From the NCBI GenBank assembly GCA_036567205.1, contig DATCVA010000105.1, positions 1 through 18,192 on the forward strand: a DNA stretch of 18,192 nucleotides. The letters run 5' to 3'. Numbering within the stretch: the first letter of the stretch is position 1; each line of letters begins with the position of its first letter. The notes beneath the pieces were generated by a model that did no database searches, had not been told where the DNA came from, and worked only from the letters and a program-made list of their open reading frames with translations. A program made the translations under genes and the position numbers. The stretch is from DATCVA01 sp036567205 (GTDB taxonomy: Bacteria; Pseudomonadota; Gammaproteobacteria; Burkholderiales; Burkholderiaceae_B). Positions 1-6,639 of this stretch are shown here, in pieces.

Positions 1-2093
1 CCAAGATGCGCGGAGTCGAGTCGTCGGGAATGTTGTGTTCAGCACGCGAACTTGGCTTGTCTGAAGACCATGGCGGCTTGCTCCAGCTAGACGCCGATGC
101 AGTCATAGGCCAATCATTGCGCGAAACGCTCGATCTGGACGACACGCTGTTTACATTGAAGCTGACGCCTAATCGCGCTGATTGTTTGTCGATCCTGGGC
201 GTTGGGCGCGAAGTGGCGGCGCTGACGGGGGCGCCATTGACGCTGCCGCATACCGAGTCCGTTCCGGTTACGTTAACGGATCGTTTGCCGGTATCGGTAC
301 AGGCTCCGGATCTGTGCGGCCGTTTTGCCGGTCGAGTCATTCGTGGCGTCAATGCGCATGCACAGACTCCTTCCTGGATGAAGTCTCGCCTTGAACGTGC
401 CGGCCAGCGTCCGATTTCGGCACTGGTCGATATTTCGAATTACATCATGCTTGAGCTGGGGCGTCCGACTCACGTTTTTGACTTGCAGCGCATTCAGGGA
501 GGTTTAACTGTACGCTGGGCAAAATCGGGCGAAGCGCTCGAGTTGTTGAACGGTCAAGCCGTTACGCTGGATACCGACGTTGGAGTGATCGCTGCGGGTG
601 ATGCCGTTGAAAGCCTGGCAGGTATTATGGGAGGAGCGGCCACTGCGGTGACTCTGGATACCACCGATATCTATCTCGAGGCCGCTTTTTGGTGGCCCGA
701 GGCTATTATGGGCCGCGCCCGACGCTTTAAATTCAGCTCGGAAGCCAGTCATCGTTTTGAACGCGGCGTCGATTTCGAGTCTGTGGTTGAACACCTGGAA
801 CTCATGACTCGCTTGCTGATCGATATTTGCGGCGGTGAGGTTGGGCCGATCGATGATCAGATTATCAATTTGCCGGCCCGCGAGCCGGTCAAGATGCGTA
901 TTGATCGGTGTCACCGCGTGCTGGGCATACCGGTGACCCAGGCAGAGATCGAACAAATTTTTACGAACCTTGGACTATCGTTCCAAGTTCAGGATAACGC
1001 CTTTATTGTTACCCCGCCTTCTTATCGTTTCGACCTGTTCATTGAAGAAGATTTAATCGAAGAGGTTGCGCGGGTATACGGTTTTGAACGTATTCCCGAT
1101 CTGCCGCCCAAGGCCCGGGCCGAAATACGCACCGAGCCGGAAGTCTTGCGCGGGCCGCATGCTTTGCGTCAAAGCATGGCCGACCTCGATTATCAGGAAG
1201 TCATTAATTTTTCGTTTGTCGAAGAGGCCTGGGAGCGCGATTACGCCGGGAATGCCGATCCTATCAAGCTATTGAATCCGATTGCCAGCCAATTGGCGGT
1301 AATGCGTTCAAGCCTGATCGGCGGTCTGGTGGCTAATATTACCCACAATGCCAACCGCAAGCAGAGCCGTGTGCGAGTATTCGAGCTGGGCCGTGTGTTC
1401 GCTCGTGATGCGCAAGTTATTGACGGCGCCCTGACTGTTGCCGGGGTCCGCCAGCCGCAGCGTTTGGCCGGTGCCGCATGGGGGCCGGCTGTGCATGAAC
1501 AGTGGGCGGTACCAACCCGTCAGGTGGATTTCTACGACGTTAAAATGGATGTGGAAAACTTGCTTGGGGCCCAGTCTGAACATTTGACGTGCATTCCGGC
1601 GGTTCATCCCGCCCTGCATCCCGGGCGTTCTGCGCGCCTGGTTTTAAAGGGCGACGACATTGGCTGGATCGGAGAGCTTCATCCCCGCTGGGTTCAGCAA
1701 GCCGACCTTAATCATGCTCCGGTGGTATTTGAGATTGACGTCAACGCTATCTCGACGGCAAGTTTGCCGGCGCCGGTGGAGTTGTCACGACAGCCTGTGG
1801 TTGTGCGCGATCTGGCTGTCTGGGTGCGTACTGAAGTGGTCTATCAAGATTTGTTGGATACGCTTACTCAAACTATTGCGGCAGATGTTACTCTAAGCAT
1901 AGTGAAAGAGATCAAGTTATTCGATGTTTGGCGCGACAAGTCCGCCCAAACCGACACTCCGGAAAAAAGTATGGCTCTACACTTTTGGCTGCAGGATCCC
2001 GAGGTTACACTCGACGATGCCAGGGTAGAGCAATGCATTAACCAATTACTGGCAGCGCTGGTTAGCGCTCATGGGGCGCGCCTGCGCGCCTAA
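1..2093 (+). CDS. pheT: Phenylalanine--tRNA ligase beta subunit, 5'-truncated by window edge
   Basis: Beta chain of the cytoplasmic alpha2beta2 phenylalanyl-tRNA synthetase, which charges tRNA-Phe. The frame is open from base 3, so the gene enters from the left. Roughly the first 100 residues, holding most of the N-terminal EMAP/OB-like tRNA-binding domain, lie outside. Counting from the first Met at base 6, the visible part starts with the end of that domain (MRGVESSGMLCSARELGLS). A B3/B4 domain follows at about 105-180 (with ISALVDISNYIMLELGRPTH), then a B5 domain near 293-366 (TPPSYRFDLFIEEDLIEEVA). The synthetase-like core follows, and a C-terminal FDX-ACB anticodon-binding domain from about 603 to the end. 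pheS is expected just upstream. ihfA follows after 19 bases, the usual proteobacterial order. Identification is firm; only the start is missing. Confidence 0.97.
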   Translation, partial: KMRGVESSGMLCSARELGLSEDHGGLLQLDADAVIGQSLRETLDLDDTLFTLKLTPNRADCLSILGVGREVAALTGAPLTLPHTESVPVTLTDRLPVSVQAPDLCGRFAGRVIRGVNAHAQTPSWMKSRLERAGQRPISALVDISNYIMLELGRPTHVFDLQRIQGGLTVRWAKSGEALELLNGQAVTLDTDVGVIAAGDAVESLAGIMGGAATAVTLDTTDIYLEAAFWWPEAIMGRARRFKFSSEASHRFERGVDFESVVEHLELMTRLLIDICGGEVGPIDDQIINLPAREPVKMRIDRCHRVLGIPVTQAEIEQIFTNLGLSFQVQDNAFIVTPPSYRFDLFIEEDLIEEVARVYGFERIPDLPPKARAEIRTEPEVLRGPHALRQSMADLDYQEVINFSFVEEAWERDYAGNADPIKLLNPIASQLAVMRSSLIGGLVANITHNANRKQSRVRVFELGRVFARDAQVIDGALTVAGVRQPQRLAGAAWGPAVHEQWAVPTRQVDFYDVKMDVENLLGAQSEHLTCIPAVHPALHPGRSARLVLKGDDIGWIGELHPRWVQQADLNHAPVVFEIDVNAISTASLPAPVELSRQPVVVRDLAVWVRTEVVYQDLLDTLTQTIAADVTLSIVKEIKLFDVWRDKSAQTDTPEKSMALHFWLQDPEVTLDDARVEQCINQLLAALVSAHGARLRA

Positions 2094-2112
2094 AGCCCTA
2101 AGGAAGCTAGAC

Positions 2113-2442
2113 ATGAACTCAGATCCGCGTACCTTGACCAAAGCCGAACTGGCAGAGTTGCTTTTCGACCGGGTTGGTTTGAATAAACGGGAAGCCAAAG
2201 ATATCGTTGACACGTTCTTCGAGGAAATTCGCGACTCGCTGGCCCGGGGTGTCGAGGTTAAGCTGTCGGGGTTCGGGAATTTCCAGGTGCGCGACAAACC
2301 GCCGCGCCCGGGACGCAACCCTAAAACCGGAGAGGTTATCCCTATTGCCGCGCGTCGCGTTGTTACGTTCCATGCAAGCCAGAAACTGAAAAGCGTGGTA
2401 GAACAGGCCGGGCGCATTACCGCCCCTTCGGCCACAGAATAA
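2113..2442 (+). CDS. ihfA: Integration host factor subunit alpha
   Basis: Alpha chain of the IHF heterodimer, a nucleoid protein that bends DNA sharply at specific sites and assists recombination, replication and transcription. The product is 109 aa, close to the family size. The N-terminal helical dimerisation part (LTKAELAELLFDRVGLNKRE) is followed by the beta-arm region. That arm carries GRNPKTGEVIPIAARRVVTF, with the conserved Pro that intercalates into DNA. I chose the ATG at 2113 rather than an in-frame ATG at 2071. The later one has an AAGGAAG ribosome binding site about 7 bases upstream and matches the normal N-terminus (MNSDPRTLTKAEL), while the earlier one lies inside pheT. It is probably co-transcribed with pheST. 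A weak hairpin (2459-2481) lies downstream but lacks a proper T-run. Confidence 0.95.
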   Translation: MNSDPRTLTKAELAELLFDRVGLNKREAKDIVDTFFEEIRDSLARGVEVKLSGFGNFQVRDKPPRPGRNPKTGEVIPIAARRVVTFHASQKLKSVVEQAGRITAPSATE

Positions 2443-2517
2443 GTTGTGTTGCGGCACGTTCGCCAGTCTGTTTAGGGCGAATCCCAATTCGATTTTTATG
2501 TTGTTAACTACTCGGCA

Positions 2518-2523
2518 TACAAT
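2518..2523 (+). promoter_or_regulatory. -10 box of a probable leaderless promoter for the MerR-type gene
   Basis: TACAAT ends 6 bases before the ATG at 2530, so transcription would begin at or very near the A of the start codon. There is no purine-rich ribosome binding site between the box and the ATG. The -35 region is weak (T-rich, around 2494-2499). The spacing makes a leaderless mRNA the simplest reading, but read-through from ihfA is also possible. Confidence 0.45.
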
Positions 2524-2529
2524 CCGCTC

Positions 2530-2910
2530 ATGAGCTCAATCGAATCTCCCGTTATCTTGCCTCCGATCCCGGCCAAGCGTTATTTCACCATCGGTGAAGT
2601 TAGCGATCTGTGTGGCGTAAAACCTCATGTATTACGCTACTGGGAGCAAGAGTTCACGCAGCTTAAACCGGTTAAACGCCGGGGTAATCGCCGCTATTAT
2701 CAACATCATGAAGTATTGCTGATCCGGCGCATACGCGATTTGCTGTATGAGCAGGGCTTTACAATCAGTGGCGCGCGTAATCGGCTTGGCGATACGCGCG
2801 AAGTTCCACACGATCAGGATGCTGCAATTCGTCTCAGCGGGCAAGAATTTCAAGCCTTGCGGGCAGATCTTGTGGCGGTACGCGACATGTTGACCGAGGC
2901 GCTGGGCTAA
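2530..2910 (+). CDS. MerR-family transcriptional regulator (ihfA-linked type)
   Basis: A 126-aa DNA-binding protein with an N-terminal MerR winged helix-turn-helix at about residues 16-85. Visible motifs are FTIGEVSDLCGVKPHVLRYW (recognition helix and the typical LRYWE) and NRRYYQHHEV in the wing. The tail after residue 90 is short and has no cysteine cluster or large effector domain, so a metal- or drug-sensing role is not supported. This small MerR gene follows ihfA in many beta- and gammaproteobacteria; its targets are not generally known. The start is the only reasonable ATG in frame: it has no ribosome binding site and a -10 box directly upstream. Family assignment is sure, function is unknown. 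Confidence 0.88.
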   Translation: MSSIESPVILPPIPAKRYFTIGEVSDLCGVKPHVLRYWEQEFTQLKPVKRRGNRRYYQHHEVLLIRRIRDLLYEQGFTISGARNRLGDTREVPHDQDAAIRLSGQEFQALRADLVAVRDMLTEALG

Positions 2911-2930
2911 GTGCTGTAAGCTGCCGCCTC

Positions 2931-2936
2931 TATAAT
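2931..2936 (+). promoter_or_regulatory. Perfect TATAAT -10-like box downstream of the MerR gene
   Basis: A consensus TATAAT begins 20 bases after the MerR stop codon. I see no good -35 hexamer at 16-18 bases upstream. It precedes only the short serine dehydratase-like remnant (ATG 2986), so it may be the surviving promoter of a gene lost from this spot. Confidence 0.3.
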
Positions 2937-2985
2937 TATGCCCACAGATTGCGCGGTCAAGATCCGGCACTAAAGGCGCTGCAAA

Positions 2986-3040
2986 ATGACGCTTTCGGCA
3001 TTCGATCTTTTCAAGATAGGTATCGGCCAATCGACTGATA
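2986..3040 (+). pseudogene. Possible remnant of an L-serine dehydratase N-terminus
   Basis: Reading from the ATG at 2986, the first residues are MTLSAFDLFKIGIG. This closely matches the family start of single-chain L-serine ammonia-lyases (SdaA), typically xxSVFDLFKIGIGPSSSHTVGPM. After GIG the match decays: QSTDTVMPSD stands where PSSSHTVGPM is expected, as if a base triplet was lost and substitutions accumulated. Beyond about base 3040 nothing resembles the enzyme, and the frame runs into the anti-sigma gene on the other strand. The match is short, so this could be chance, but motif and position (at a Met) agree. It cannot encode a functional enzyme. Confidence 0.35.
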
Positions 3041-3093
3041 CGGTCATGCCCTCTGACGTTGATCGGCTTATTGATCTGATCAAATCAAGGCGC

Positions 3094-3113
3094 CTCCGAA
3101 GGTCACTTCGGGG
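3094..3113 (-). terminator. Hairpin after the sigma/anti-sigma operon
   Basis: CTCCGAAG-GTCA-CTTCGGGG forms an 8-bp stem (one G-T pair) with a four-base loop. It starts 11 bases beyond the anti-sigma stop codon on the minus strand. There is no clear T-run after it in that direction, so it is a weak or factor-dependent terminator, or just an mRNA-stabilising 3' hairpin. Confidence 0.3.
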
Positions 3114-3124
3114 AGCAGTTGAAA

Positions 3125-3991
3125 TTACTGCAGCGTCACCATCCGTCCAAGAAATAAAATCGCGCCGTTCGGGCTGCCGGTGGGCGAGCCGCCCTGCGCT
3201 TCGACAGTCATTTCGAAAAGCTGGCCCGGTTGGATGGTGCCGATGCTTGCCGCGGGCACCATGACCGGCTGATTGGGGTCGATAAGCCCCAGCGATCGTG
3301 GCTGGGTTTCTACTTGATTGCTTGTCCATAGCTGAACTGACGCATCGGCAGGTACTTCGCTGTGCACTAAAGGATTCAAAACCAGGTTTTTCTGGGCATC
3401 CAGCGCTACAGTCCAGCCGGGTGTCGAGGTTTGGCCCGGCGCCTGCAAAATGGCTACCTGTATCAACTGAGGGGCAGTGGCTGCCGGGGCATCTACATCA
3501 GCTGCCGCGACGGGCGAGTTGCCAAACTTATTAATGCGCAAGGTCAGGACCAACATGATAAGCGCGAGAATTACGCAAAGGGTACGCCAGAACCAGATGC
3601 CGTTCCAAATGGGAGCAATAAGGGTTTTAGCGACGCCCGGTCCTGGGGCGGAGCGGTTGCGGTTGCCGGGGGTTTTGCTGGCATCTGTCGCAGCAGGGGA
3701 AGGAGTAGCTGCCGCTACGGTTGCCGATGCAGCGCTGGGACGCTTGAGCAGGGAAATTTCCTGGCCCAGGGCGGCTTGAATTTTTTGTAGCAGGATGGGC
3801 GGCGGCTGTACAGGCACCAACTGATCCACCAAGGCAAGAAAATCATTTTCCCACTTCAGGGCCTGGACGACAGCTTCGGGATCGCGGCCAAGCAAGGCAT
3901 GAGCTTGCGCCGTATCTTTTAAATCGAGTAGTCCCAGGGTGTATTCGGCAATCAGTAAATCGTTATTGATGCCTTGCTGAGGGCTATTCAT
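3125..3991 (-). CDS. RskA-type membrane anti-sigma factor
   Basis: A 288-aa protein that probably holds the adjacent ECF sigma factor inactive at the cytoplasmic membrane. Residues 1-80 form a cytoplasmic helical anti-sigma region (DLLIAEYTLGLLDLKDTAQA). A low-complexity Ala/Pro/Ser linker follows (about 85-125). One transmembrane helix is at about 133-152 (WFWRTLCVILALIMLVLTLR). The rest is a periplasmic domain of the RskA C-terminal type, with GWTVALDAQKNLVL and LGLIDPNQPVMVPAASIGTI. There is no zinc-binding HxxxCxxC motif, so this is not a ZAS-type redox anti-sigma. The ATG overlaps the sigma stop codon by four bases (ATGA), implying translational coupling. The signal it senses is unknown; regulated proteolysis is the usual mechanism in this family. 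Confidence 0.85.
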   Translation of the reverse strand: MNSPQQGINNDLLIAEYTLGLLDLKDTAQAHALLGRDPEAVVQALKWENDFLALVDQLVPVQPPPILLQKIQAALGQEISLLKRPSAASATVAAATPSPAATDASKTPGNRNRSAPGPGVAKTLIAPIWNGIWFWRTLCVILALIMLVLTLRINKFGNSPVAAADVDAPAATAPQLIQVAILQAPGQTSTPGWTVALDAQKNLVLNPLVHSEVPADASVQLWTSNQVETQPRSLGLIDPNQPVMVPAASIGTIQPGQLFEMTVEAQGGSPTGSPNGAILFLGRMVTLQ

Positions 3992-4512
3992 GCTTCTAAT
4001 TCCTGAATGGCGCGCAAGCCAGCCCGAACCTGCCGTCTGAGTTCAGATATAGGTGTTGCCAGATGCGCGGCAATTTGCTCATAAGTCAGGCCGTTATAAA
4101 ACGCCATCAGAATAGGGCGGCGTTGTGCGTCGTCAAGTTGGGCGAGCCGCTGCACCAAAGGCGCAGGTATGCCTCTGGATAAAAGCGGTTTAGGTATTGA
4201 CTCGGCCCATTCCGTATTGGCGTGGCTCGGCCGTCCTGATTGGCGCAGGCGATTCAAAATTCGATAGCGCATAATGCTGTACATCCAGGCACGCGCACTG
4301 CCCACTTCAGGATCAAAGCTGTCGGCATTTTTCCAGATCAGCACGAAGGCATCACGCACGATTTCTTGTGCATCGCCCGGGTTTCCAAGCATTCTGGTGC
4401 ATAACGCCAGCATGCGCGGCGCTTCGTGTCGATAAAGCTCTTGAAACGTTTCTTCGTTGCCTGTTGCACAGGCGGTAAGGGCGGCTTCATAATTGAAGGG
4501 GTGAACAGCCAT
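3988..4512 (-). CDS. ECF (sigma-70 family group 4) RNA polymerase sigma factor
   Basis: A 174-aa alternative sigma factor that directs RNA polymerase to a specific promoter set. Region 2 spans about residues 24-90 (ELYRHEAPRMLALCTRMLG, then DAQEIVRDAFVLIWKNADSF and ARAWMYSIMRYRILNRLR). Region 4 spans about 118-170, with the helix-turn-helix GLTYEQIAAHLATPISELRR. I chose the ATG at 4512. It has a GGAGA ribosome binding site (read on the minus strand) and gives the normal family N-terminus. A longer frame opens at 4668, but its extra 52 residues resemble nothing and cover the promoter region and a hairpin. Its pairing with an RskA-like partner suggests an ECF group of the SigK/SigL type. Nearby targets are not evident; the pair may mainly regulate itself and distant genes. 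Confidence 0.9.
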   Translation of the reverse strand: MAVHPFNYEAALTACATGNEETFQELYRHEAPRMLALCTRMLGNPGDAQEIVRDAFVLIWKNADSFDPEVGSARAWMYSIMRYRILNRLRQSGRPSHANTEWAESIPKPLLSRGIPAPLVQRLAQLDDAQRRPILMAFYNGLTYEQIAAHLATPISELRRQVRAGLRAIQELEA

Positions 4513-4545
4513 ACGGTCTCCGGATTTTCCCAAGCGGGAACGGTT

Positions 4546-4572
4546 ATTGTATAAGGTGTTTACCCAAGTCAA
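4546..4572 (-). promoter_or_regulatory. Candidate promoter of the sigma/anti-sigma operon
   Basis: Read on the minus strand, TTGACT (4567-4572) and TACAAT (4546-4551) are separated by 15 bases. Shifting the -35 by one base gives TTTGAC with a 16-base spacer. The -10 box lies about 33 bases before the sigma ATG. This resembles a housekeeping promoter; a separate autoregulatory ECF promoter may exist but I cannot identify it. Confidence 0.4.
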
Positions 4573-4610
4573 AGTCCAAAACGGAGCTTCTCGAGTAACA
4601 ATAGATTGCG

Positions 4611-4641
4611 ATGCGCACCGAAAACCCATTTCGGTGCGCAT
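4611..4641. repeat. 13-bp perfect inverted repeat between the sigma and ABC-exporter genes
   Basis: ATGCGCACCGAAA, loop ACCCA, TTTCGGTGCGCAT: 13 perfect pairs with a five-base loop, extendable outward by weak pairs. No T-run follows on either strand, so it is not a standard terminator. It lies 42 bases upstream of the exporter ATG, where it could be an operator or a hairpin in the 5' untranslated region. Function unknown. Confidence 0.6.
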
Positions 4642-4683
4642 TGTCATAGCCATTAAACTTTTATCCATTTATTTATAAGCAGC

Positions 4684-6468
4684 ATGAGAATCTCCCATAC
4701 GGGTCCCGCACCAAAGAATCGCAACGACATTCAAACAATCAAATCACTTTTGCCCTATGTCTGGCAATTTAAGTATCGCGTGATTCTGGCCATGGCTTGT
4801 CTGGTAGCCGCCAAAGTGGCCAGTGTGGTTTTGCCGCTTTTTCTTAAGGATATAGTCGATAAATTAAGTTTGCCCGGCACACTAATGGCGCTGCCGATCG
4901 CGGCGTTGCTGGGTTATGGCTTTGCGCGGTTGGCCAGCAGTGTTTTTGGGGAACTGCGCGATGCCCTGTTTGCACGTGTTACGCAGGGATCGATCCGGCG
5001 TATCGCAACTCGGTTGTTTGATCATTTGTTTGCATTATCGCTGCGGTTTCACATGCAACGGCAAACCGGTGGGCTAAGCCGCGATATAGAGCGCGGTACC
5101 AAAGGCATAGGGTTCTTGTTGAATTTCACCGTGTTCAATGTGTTGCCGACCTTGTTGGAAATCAGCATGGTTGCGGCCATATTGTTGTGGCGTTACGACT
5201 TGCTGTTTGCGCTGGTTACGTTGGGGACAATAGTCTCTTATGTGCTGTTTACGCTGGTCGTCACCGAAAAGCGCATGGTGTATCGGCGCAGCATGAATGA
5301 CCTGGACAGTAAGGCCAATAGCAAAGCGATCGATGCCCTTATTAACTATGAAACGGTCAAGTACTTTGGTAATGAAGGCTATGAGCTGGATCGATACGAT
5401 CGCAATTTAGGCAAGTGGGTCGATTCGGCGGTGAAGAACCAGGTTTCCCTGAATTTCCTGAATATGGGGCAGGGCGTAATCATCACGATAGGAATTACCT
5501 TGTTGTTGTGGTTGTCGGCGCAAGGTGTCGTCGATCAGACTATGAGCGTGGGCGACGTCGTGCTGGTCTCGGCGTATTTAACGCAACTGTATGCGCCGCT
5601 TAATTTCCTGGGTTTTGTGTACCGTGAAATCAAGCATGCGTTGGCCGATATGGAACGCATGTTTGGCTTGCTGGCGCAGCATCAGGAGGTTGCCGATACG
5701 GTTGACGCCCAAACGTTGGCCACAAACCAGGCAACTATTGTGTTTGATCATGTCGACTTTGGTTATGAAGCCAATCGTCAGATTTTGTTCGACGTCAGTT
5801 TCACCATTCCCGCAGGGAGGACATTGGCCGTGGTGGGTTCGTCGGGGGCTGGCAAGTCGACGTTGTCTCGATTGTTATTTCGTTTTTACGACGTGAACTC
5901 AGGAGCGATCAAGATTAATGGCATCGATACGCGCAATTTGACTCAGTCCAGTTTGCGCCAGCACATTGGAATCGTGCCGCAAGACACGGTGCTTTTCAAC
6001 GACACGATTTTGTACAACATTGCTTATGGCAATACGGCAGCGAGCCACGAGGATATCGTTCAGGCGGCCAAAGCGGCCAGTATTCACGATTTCATCACTA
6101 GCTTACCCGACGGCTACGAAACGCAGGTAGGCGAGCGCGGACTGAAGTTGTCGGGCGGCGAAAAACAACGCGTGGCAATTGCCCGGACGTTGCTTAAGAA
6201 TCCGCCCATACTAATTTTGGACGAGGCTACCAGCGCGCTTGATACTCGCACCGAGAGGGCGATTCAGGAAGAGTTGAACCAGATCGCAAAAGATCGAACC
6301 ACGCTGATTATTGCGCATCGATTATCTACGATTGTCGACGCCGACGAGATTATCGTTTTGGATCACGGGCGTGTCATAGAGCAAGGTTCTCATCGCGATT
6401 TGTTACTGCAGGGCGGGCGTTATTCTCAAATGTGGATGCTGCAGCAAGCGGGACAAGATGTCGAGTAA
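4684..6468 (+). CDS. Atm1-type ABC exporter (fused permease and ATPase)
   Basis: A 594-aa half-transporter that works as a homodimer in the inner membrane. The N-terminal part (about 30-320) is a six-helix exporter domain, and the C-terminal part is the ATPase. Visible motifs are Walker A GSSGAGKST (385-393), signature LSGGE (489-493), Walker B ILILDE (509-514) and the switch His545 in IIAHRLST. Family-typical Atm1/ABCB7 features are LPLFLKDIVDKL near the start, the helix-5/6 stretch NFLNMGQGVIITIGITLLL and LYAPLNFLGFVYREIKHALA. The family exports glutathione-linked compounds (glutathione polysulfide, metal-glutathione complexes) and supports sulfur/metal homeostasis. Its position 171 bases before the suf operon on the same strand fits that role. 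The ribosome binding site before the ATG is weak. The exact substrate cannot be read from sequence. Confidence 0.88.
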   Translation: MRISHTGPAPKNRNDIQTIKSLLPYVWQFKYRVILAMACLVAAKVASVVLPLFLKDIVDKLSLPGTLMALPIAALLGYGFARLASSVFGELRDALFARVTQGSIRRIATRLFDHLFALSLRFHMQRQTGGLSRDIERGTKGIGFLLNFTVFNVLPTLLEISMVAAILLWRYDLLFALVTLGTIVSYVLFTLVVTEKRMVYRRSMNDLDSKANSKAIDALINYETVKYFGNEGYELDRYDRNLGKWVDSAVKNQVSLNFLNMGQGVIITIGITLLLWLSAQGVVDQTMSVGDVVLVSAYLTQLYAPLNFLGFVYREIKHALADMERMFGLLAQHQEVADTVDAQTLATNQATIVFDHVDFGYEANRQILFDVSFTIPAGRTLAVVGSSGAGKSTLSRLLFRFYDVNSGAIKINGIDTRNLTQSSLRQHIGIVPQDTVLFNDTILYNIAYGNTAASHEDIVQAAKAASIHDFITSLPDGYETQVGERGLKLSGGEKQRVAIARTLLKNPPILILDEATSALDTRTERAIQEELNQIAKDRTTLIIAHRLSTIVDADEIIVLDHGRVIEQGSHRDLLLQGGRYSQMWMLQQAGQDVE

Positions 6469-6575
6469 TACGGCGCGTTCGATTCGAGCGGCGGGCCTCT
6501 GGCTTGAAACCGATCCGGTTTGCTCCGTGGGAATGGCGTCAGCGTAAATCATTTAAGTAAAGCACGGCGTCCATC

Positions 6576-6605
6576 TTGACATATATAGTACTAAAGCAGT
6601 ACTGT
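6576..6605 (+). promoter_or_regulatory. suf operon promoter
   Basis: A perfect TTGACA (-35, 6576-6581) is followed after 18 bases by TACTGT (-10-like, 6600-6605). The start codon of the Rrf2 regulator is at 6640, leaving a short leader. The spacer and -10 box are occupied by a palindrome (6583-6607), so a protein bound there would block RNA polymerase. Confidence 0.65.
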
Positions 6606-6607
6606 TT
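6583..6607. promoter_or_regulatory. IscR/SufR-like operator palindrome
   Basis: AGTACT-AAAGC-AGTACT (6588-6603) is a perfect 6+6 bp inverted repeat with ATA on its left flank. It follows the architecture of the IscR type 1 site (ATA...ACT-RWWWY-AGT...). The central ACT/AGT half-site core matches, while the flanking G/C pair is replaced by T/A. It lies inside the promoter of the gene encoding an IscR-like protein, which suggests autoregulation. Binding by the adjacent gene product is an inference. Confidence 0.6.
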
Positions 6608-6639
6608 AATCATTGATTTGATTGTCTTGAGGATCCGAT

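Noticed and set aside
504..956. 150-codon minus-strand ORF inside pheT
   Set aside because: Shadow frame opposite a conserved gene; no family features.
2459..2481. Hairpin TTCGCC/GGCGAA after ihfA as a terminator
   Set aside because: Only 6 pairs, 11-base loop, and the T-rich stretch starts about ten bases later; too weak to call.
2046..2487. Two long minus-strand ORFs opposite ihfA
   Set aside because: Both lie entirely antisense to the conserved ihfA region and show only low-complexity translation.
4513..4668. 52-residue N-terminal extension of the sigma factor
   Set aside because: It would cover the likely promoter and the hairpin, resembles no sigma region, and the ATG at 4512 has a GGAGA site and the usual family start.
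6507..6521. AAACCG-ATC-CGGTTT inverted repeat after the exporter gene as a terminator
   Set aside because: Short 6-bp stem with a 3-base loop and no T-run; could be chance.
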